NCBI GenBank assembly: GCA_001313365.1
Contig: BBFS01000083.1
Location: 1-21,273, forward strand
Reading direction: 5' to 3'
DNA from: Paenarthrobacter nitroguajacolicus JCM 14115
Lineage (GTDB): Bacteria; Actinomycetota; Actinomycetes; Actinomycetales; Micrococcaceae
DNA length: 21,273 nt
Part shown: piece after piece, positions 16,098 through 21,273 of the stretch
How the letters are laid out: each line of letters opens with the position of its first letter
Numbering within the stretch: the stretch's first letter is position 1
Notes under the pieces: generated by a model
The model's input: the letters and a program-made list of their open reading frames with translations, nothing else
Database searches by the model: none
Told to the model about the DNA's origin: nothing
Made by a program: the position numbers and the translations under genes

Positions 16098-16859
16098 TCA
16101 GTTCTGGTTCAGCTCCGCGGAGATCGCCATCGCAGCTTCACGCAGCATGGGCACGGCGCGGTCGGCGAAGCTCTGGTCCACGCGGGTGATCGGACCGGAC
16201 ACGGAGATCGCGGTGGGAGTGGGCGCGTTGGGGGGGACGGCCATGGCGAAGCAGCGCACGCCGAGCTCCTGCTCTTCCTCGTCAATGGAGTAGCCACGTT
16301 CGCGGATCAGCTTGAGGTCCGCGAGCAAGGAGTCGATGTCGCCGATGCTCTTGGCCGTGGGAGTGGGCATGCCTGTGCGGGCCACGATGCCGCGGACCAC
16401 CTCGTCGTCCAACTGGGCGAGGATGGCTTTGCCCACGCCGGTGTCGTGCGTGTGGGCGCGGCGGCCGACCTCGGTAAACATGCGCATGGAGTGCATGGAG
16501 GGGGGGACCTGGGCAACGTAGATGACCATGTCCGAGTCCAACACGGCCATGTTGGAGGTTTCGCCGAGGCGTTCCACCAAGGTCTTCAGCTGCGGACGGG
16601 CCACGGCGCCGAGTTGCTTGCTGGCACCTTCACCGAGCCGGATCAGGCGCGGCCCCAGGGCGTAGCGGCGGTTGGGCAGCTGGCGGATGTAGCCGAGTGA
16701 CACCAGCGTGCGCAGCAAGCGGTGGATGGTGGGCAGGGGGGAGGTCAGTGGACGACGAAAGCTCGCTCAAGGTGACGTCGCCGCCCGCGTCCGTGATCAG
16801 TTCCAGCAGTTCAAAGACGCGCTCAACGGACTGCACGCCTCCGGAGCTTTTTCAGCCAT
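16098..16859 (-). CDS. IclR family transcriptional regulator, AllR-like (two frameshifts)
   Basis: The product is a DNA-binding repressor with an N-terminal winged helix (GVQSVERVFELLELI, then TIHRLLRTLVSLGYI once corrected) and a C-terminal effector domain. The effector domain includes HSMRMFTEVGRRAHTHDTGVGKAILAQ, RGIVARTGMPTPTAKSI, RERGYSIDEEEQELGVRCFA and an ISVSGP strand. In the AllR group the effector is glyoxylate or allantoate, which fits its place beside malate synthase and malic enzyme. The start is ATG 16859 (MAEKAPG), which needs one G restored near 16841. Six C near 16735 where DLPLPTIH needs five cause the second break. Two C7 runs add prolines (VPPSMHS, VPPNAP). It is divergent from the malic enzyme gene, and the gap holds a candidate operator. 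Confidence 0.87.
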
Positions 16860-16989
16860 TCCCTTGTCTCCAATGACTCAGATTCCGACAACTCTTATCC
16901 GCATCGTGAAAAGAATTGCTTAGAACACCCAACATACAGCACAGCGCCCACCTGCGCGATGACACCGAACATGACCAAGCAAGGGGGTT

Positions 16990-17000
16990 GTGTTTCCACT
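16990..17000. promoter_or_regulatory. Operator half-site shared with the uricase promoter
   Basis: GTGTTTCCACT here is the exact reverse complement of AGTGGAAACAC at 12862-12872. It lies in the 222-bp gap between the IclR gene and the malic enzyme, just left of an AT-rich stretch (GATAATAATATCCATAATAC, 17006-17025) that could supply the -10 region. Confidence 0.45.
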
Positions 17001-17048
17001 TTGTAGATAATAATATCCATAATACGAAAACATTCAGTTTGGAACGGC

Positions 17049-17064
17049 GGCCCGGGAACGGGCC
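17049..17064 (+). promoter_or_regulatory. Small GC hairpin before the malic enzyme ribosome site
   Basis: GGCCCG-GGAA-CGGGCC is a perfect 6-bp stem with a GNRA-type loop (GGAA). It stands 5 nt before the ribosome site GGAGGA and 17 nt before ATG 17082, preceded by TTTGGAAC. It may affect translation or mRNA stability. Confidence 0.4.
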
Positions 17065-17081
17065 TTACAGGAGGAATTTCA

Positions 17082-18492
17082 ATGGCGAATCCGAGCCCCC
17101 CCGGAAACTCGATCACCCTGCGCGTCGCCGCACCGTCGAGCTTCACCGCTACCAGCGAATTGGCAGCAGCCGTCGGCGCAGCCGGTGCAGCAATCACCGC
17201 GCTGGACGTCACGGAATCCCACCACGAGACGATCGTTGTTGACGTCACCTGCAACACCACCGACGACGACCACGCAGGCCGCGTGAAGGACGCCCTGAAC
17301 GCCCTCGACGGCGTCACCGTCCAGCACGTCTCGGACCGCACCTTCCTCATGCACCTCGGTGGCAAGCTCGAAGTTGTCCCCAAAGTAGCCCTGCGCAACC
17401 GTGACGATCTGTCCCGTGCCTACACTCCCGGCGTCGCCCGCGTTTGCATGGCCATCGCAGAGGACCCGGCCGCAGCCCGCAACCTCACGGTCAAGCGCAA
17501 CACCATCGCAGTCCTCACCGACGGTTCGGCCGTTCTGGGCCTGGGCAACATCGGCCCCCCGCCGCCGCCCTGCCCGTCATGGAAGGCAAGGCTGCGCTCT
17601 TCAAGCAGTTCGCCAACGTTGACGCCTGGCCGGTCTGCCTGGACACCCAGGACACCGAAGAAATCATCATGATCGCCAAGGCCATGGCGCCCGTCTACGG
17701 CGGCATCAACCTCGAAGACATCGCCGCGCCGCGCTGCTTCGAGATCGAGAACCGCCTCCGCGAAGAACTGGACATCCCGGTGTTCCACGACGACCAGCAC
17801 GGTACGGCGATCGTCACGCTCGCTGCCTTGGTCAACGCCCTCCGCGTTGTGGACAAGAAGCTCTCCGAGGTCAAGATCGTGGTTTCGGGTGTCGGCGCTG
17901 CCGGCTCGGCCATCATCCAGCTCCTCAAGGCCCAGGGCGCGCAGCACATCGTCGCCGCCGGTCGTTCCGGCGCCATCCACTCGGGTGAAAAGTACGACGA
18001 CGAGCACCGGAGCTGGATCGCTGCGAACACCAACGAAGAAGGTTTCTCCGGAACCCTGCACGACGCCTCAAGGGAGCTGACGTCTTCATCGGCGTCTCCG
18101 CCCCGCACGTGATCGGCGAAGAGCAGGTGGCTTCGATGGCCGAGGACGCTATCGTGTTTGCCATGGCGAACCCGACGCCGGAAATCGATCCCGTTGTCGC
18201 GTCCAAGCACGCAGCCGTGGTTGCCACCGGCCGCAGCGACTTCCCGAACCAAATCAACAACGTGCTGGCCTTCCCCCGGCTTCTTCCGGGGGGGCCTGCT
18301 GGACGCCGGAGCCTCGGACATTACGCCGAACATGCTGGTGGCCGCCGCTGAGGCAATTGCCAACCGGGTAGCTGACGATGAGCTGAACGCGAGTTACATT
18401 ATCCCCCAGCGTCTTCGATCCCCCATGTTGCCGCCGATGTAGCGACCGCCGTGGCCAATGCGGCGCACGCCAACGCCGCCAGCGCACTCTAG
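17082..18492 (+). CDS. NAD(P)-dependent malic enzyme with N-terminal ACT domain (several frameshifts)
   Basis: It decarboxylates malate to pyruvate. An ACT-like regulatory domain spans roughly residues 10-90. It is followed by the malic domain ([64 protein letters not shown]) and the NAD-binding domain ([43 protein letters not shown]). The frame breaks near 17556 (six C for four), 18069 (one C missing), 18276, 18401 and 18415 (five for four). The G7 at 18288 and the C7 at 17096 add residues. The corrected C-terminus is [12 protein letters not shown], with TAG at 18490. Start: GGAGGA 6 nt before ATG 17082. It lies 16 nt from malate synthase, so the pair would take glyoxylate carbon through malate to pyruvate. 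Confidence 0.93.
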
Positions 18493-18508
18493 AAAAGGAC
18501 ACCGCCAC

Positions 18509-20109
18509 ATGGCTATCACAGTCACTGATTCCCGCCGATCGATCGCGCCGAGGAAATCCTCACCCCCCAAGGCACTGGCCTTCATCGAGGAACTGCACAA
18601 GCGCTTCGCCGGCACCCGGAACGAATTGCTGGAAGCACGCGGCGTCAAGCGCCAGAAGGTTGCTGACACCAGCCGCCTCGACTTCCTTCCTGAGACGCAG
18701 GAAATCCGCGACGGCGACTGGAAGTCGCCGAGGCACCGGCAGCTTTGCAGGACCGCCGCGTCGAGATGACCGGCCCGGCAACCCCCCGCCAAGATGGCCA
18801 TCAACGCCCTCAACTCCGGCGCCAAGGTATGGCTCGCGGATCTCGAGGACGCCAGCACTCCCACATGGCCCAATGTCATCGACGCGATCCTCAACCTCCG
18901 CGACGCAGCCCAGGGCACCCTGAGCTACACCTCGCCCGAGGGCAAGGAATACCGCCTGCGCACCGACGCTCCCTTGGCTGTTGTTGTTGCCCGTCCCCCC
19001 CGCGGCTGGCACATGGAAGAGAACCACCTGCTGATCGACGGCGAACCCGCCGTGGGTGCGCTGGTGGACTTCGGCCTGCACTTCTTCCACATCGCCAAGC
19101 AGCTGCTCCTCAACGGCCAGGGCCCGTACTACTACCTGCCCAAGATGGAGAGCCACCTTGAGGCCCGCCTCTGGAACGATGTCTTCGTCTTCGCGCAGGA
19201 TTTCCTGGGCATTCCGCAGGGCAGCGTCCGCGCCACGGTCCTCATCGAGACCATCCCGGCCGCGTTCGAGATGGACGAAATCCTCTACGAACTCCGCGAC
19301 CACGCCTCCGGTCTGAACGCCGGCCGCTGGGATTACCTCTTCAGCATCATCAAGTACTTCCGTGATGCCGGCGAAGAGTTCGTCCTCCCGGACCGCGCCA
19401 CCGTTGCCATGACCGCTCCCTTCATGCGCGCCTACACCGAGCTTCTGGTCAAGACCTGCCACAAGCGCGGCGCCTTCGCCATGGGTGGCATGGCCGCCGT
19501 CATCCCCCAACCGGAAGCAGCCGGACGTCACCGCAGCAGCCTTCGACAAGGTCCGTGCCGACAAGACCCGCGAGGCAAACGATGGTTTCGACGGCTCCTG
19601 GGTTGCACACCCGGACCTGGTCCCCCACCTGCCGCGAAGTCTTCGACTCCGTGCTCGGCGACCGCCCCCAACCAGCTCGACAAGCAGCGCCCCGAGGTGA
19701 GCGTCACGGCCGAGCAGCTCATCGACGTCGCCTCCGCCGGCGGCACGGTCACCGAAGCCGGCCTGCGCCTGAACCTGTACGTCGCCGTCGCCTACACGGG
19801 CGTCTGGATCTCCGGCAGCGGTGCCGTTGCCATCCACAACCTCATGGAAGATGCCGCAACCGCGGAGATTTCCCGCTCGCAGGTATGGCAGCAGATCCGC
19901 AACAAGTCCGTCCTCGCAGACACTGGCAACACCGTGACCCGCGAACTCGTCAGCCGCATCCTGGGCGAAGAAACCGAGCGCCTGCGCATCGAGTTCGGTG
20001 ACGAGAACTTCAAGGCCTACTACGAGCCCGCGTCCAAGCTGATCGAGGAAATCTGTCCGACGATTACACGGACTTCCTCACCACGCCCGCGTATGAGCTG
20101 GTGGGCTGA
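18509..20109 (+). CDS. aceB: Malate synthase A (several frameshifts)
   Basis: It condenses glyoxylate with acetyl-CoA to malate. Family marks in order are [71 protein letters not shown], the active-site block [18 protein letters not shown], then [25 protein letters not shown] and the late [22 protein letters not shown]. The frame breaks near 18536 and 18729 (one G missing each), 18563 and 18781 (six C for five), 19503, 19622 and 19665 (five C for four), and 20055 (one C missing). The C7 at 18997 adds a proline. About 530 codons is normal for isoform A. Start: AAAAGGAC upstream of ATG 18509. It is co-transcribed with malic enzyme. Besides the glyoxylate shunt it can consume glyoxylate from purine rings. 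Confidence 0.94.
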
Positions 20110-20110
20110 G

Positions 20111-21273
20111 ATGCTCATTCTCTTCCTCTGATCTGGCCCACATCGAGTCACAGCTCGCCGCGACGGACCAGTTGCTGGACCGCAACTACCCCGGCGACGA
20201 CGGCTCACGCCAGCCCATCCACACTGTCTACATCCCGGCCGACCGCTTCACGCCTTCCCTTGCGGCAGAGTGGGGGGGCGCGCAGGCACTCGCGACAGCG
20301 GAAGCTCACGGCGGCCTGGAAAAACTGGGTCAGCTGTTGGGCCAGGAGTCTCACCTGGCTGCCGCTGTTGCGGAGCGTGTGGCCGCGAAGCTTTCCGCAG
20401 AACCGATCGAGGACCTGCGTTTGGACTTCGAAGACGGCTACGGCGACCGCGGCGATGAGGCGGAAGACGCCGACGCCGTTGCTGCCGCCAAGGCTGTTGC
20501 CACTGCAGTTTCGGCCGGAACAGCTCCGCCGTTCATCGGCATCCGGTTCAAGTGCTTCGAAGCCCCCCCCACGAGGCTCGCGGCCTGAAGACACTGGACC
20601 TGTTCGTCTCCACGTTGGCCGCGGCCGGCGAACTCCCGGCCGGCCTGATCCTCACCCTGCCCAAGGTCACCACAGTGGCCCAGGTGCAGGCGATGGACTT
20701 CGCAGTGTCCCGCCTCGAAGAAGTCCACGGGCTTCCTGCCGGCAGGCTCCGCTTTGAGGTCCAGGTGGAAACACCCCAGCTCATCATCGGTGCTGACGGA
20801 ACCTCGCCTGTCGCGCAGCTCCCCCCACGTGGTTCCGGGCCGCATCAGCGCCCTGCACTATGGGACCTACGATTACAGCGCGTCACTGGGTATCTCCGCG
20901 GAATACCAGTCCATGGAGCACCCTGTGGCGGACTTCGCCAAGGAAGTCATGCAGCTCGCCGTCGCCGGCACGGGCATCCGGCTCTCCGACGGTTCCACCA
21001 ACATCATCCCCCCCGTGGGCGATGGCGTGGAGGATGCCTGGAAGCTGCACGGCCGCTTGGTTCGTCGCTCCCTGGAAAACGGCTACTACCAGGGTTGGGA
21101 CCTGCATGCAGCCCAACTGCCCAGCCGCTTCTCGGCGTCGTACGCTTTCTACCGCGAAGGCCTCCCGGCCGCAGCCCTGCGCCTCCGCAACTACGTGGAG
21201 CGCACCGAAGGCGGAGTCATGGACGAGCCAGCCACGGCCCGCGCGCTTGCGGGCTTCGTCCTCCGCGGCGTCC
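20111..21273 (+). CDS. HpcH/HpaI aldolase-citrate lyase superfamily protein, DUF6986-like (3' end beyond window; frameshifts)
   Basis: This appears to be a CitE-like TIM-barrel protein. Stretches include LDRNYPGDDGSRQPIHTVYIPADRF, LRLDFEDGYGDRGDEAEDAD (acidic, like the metal/acyl site of the superfamily), IGIRFKCFEAP, LDLFVSTLAAAG, LPKVTTVAQV and the FEVQVETPQLIIG strand with its glutamate. LHYGTYDYSASLGI and SDGSTNIIPVGDG follow. Frame breaks fall near 20113-20120 (start region), 20563 (eight C) and 20820 (six for five). Runs at 20274 and 21007 add single residues. The start is uncertain; ATG 20111 is the nearest, immediately after the malate synthase stop, and the first clear residues are SSSDLAHIESQLAATDQLL. 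Substrate unknown. Its place behind malate synthase suggests a related C-C lyase or condensation reaction. Confidence 0.78.

Noticed and set aside
18560..19837. Long minus-strand open frame (about 425 codons) opposite malate synthase
   Set aside because: The plus strand carries unmistakable malate synthase motifs. The opposite frame is low-complexity and Gly/Val/Glu-rich, typical of antisense frames in high-GC genes.
553..21013. Phase-variable (contingency) homopolymer tracts regulating the purine genes
   Set aside because: Tracts occur in nearly every gene, including housekeeping-type ones, and in non-coding DNA. Many add exactly one codon, and several genes would need multiple tracts in register. 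An artefact explains this more simply.
1..21273. tRNA, rRNA, transposase or integrase genes
   Set aside because: I saw no such genes on either strand; the only mobile-like signals are the palindromic repeats reported.

Overview
The window is high-GC actinobacterial DNA, most likely Arthrobacter or a close Micrococcaceae relative. The factor-independent uricase, the AllR/IclR-type regulator, the ACT-domain malic enzyme and the AbiEi-DUF559 protein all fit that group. Most of the window is a locus for purine breakdown and the use of glyoxylate as carbon source.

Layout. At 1-1800 lie the tail of an unrecognised gene, a YegP-like small protein, a MocA-type cytidylyltransferase (molybdenum cofactor maturation) and a GNAT acetyltransferase. 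From 9275 leftward on the minus strand runs a tightly spaced series: guanine deaminase, an AzgA-type purine permease, XdhC, a FAD subunit, and a 945-codon fused 2Fe-2S/molybdopterin hydroxylase. XdhC, the FAD subunit and the hydroxylase overlap by about 10 nt each. Rightward from 9726 is an 8-oxoguanine deaminase-like amidohydrolase. At 11.1-12.6 kb is an accessory island: an AbiEi-DUF559 protein flanked by inverted copies of an extragenic palindrome, and a small unknown gene. At 12.9-15.5 kb are urate oxidase and an NCS2 urate/xanthine permease. At 15.6-16.1 kb is a shortened DUF2867-like gene bracketed by twin palindromes. At 16.1-21.3 kb are an IclR regulator and, divergently, malic enzyme, malate synthase and a HpcH/HpaI (CitE-like) protein that runs off the window.

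How it fits together. Guanine becomes xanthine by GuaD, and 8-oxoguanine becomes urate by the amidohydrolase. Hypoxanthine or xanthine becomes urate by the molybdo-enzyme, whose cofactor is served by MocA and XdhC. Urate is opened by uricase. Later steps, not encoded here, would give glyoxylate, which malate synthase and malic enzyme turn into malate and then pyruvate. The gene content resembles the E. coli mocA-ssnA-ygfM-xdhD-xanQ-guaD-uacT region.

Quality warning. Nearly every long gene is frameshifted as read, in a very regular way. Runs that protein conservation says should be four or five G or C are written as five to eight, most often exactly seven, and many GGG/CCC runs are one base short. 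By hand count there are about 47 G/C runs of seven or eight bases but only about eight of six, which is the reverse of what composition predicts. I read this as a systematic sequence artefact, not gene decay. The gene limits below are those of the restored genes; interruptions are noted in each entry.
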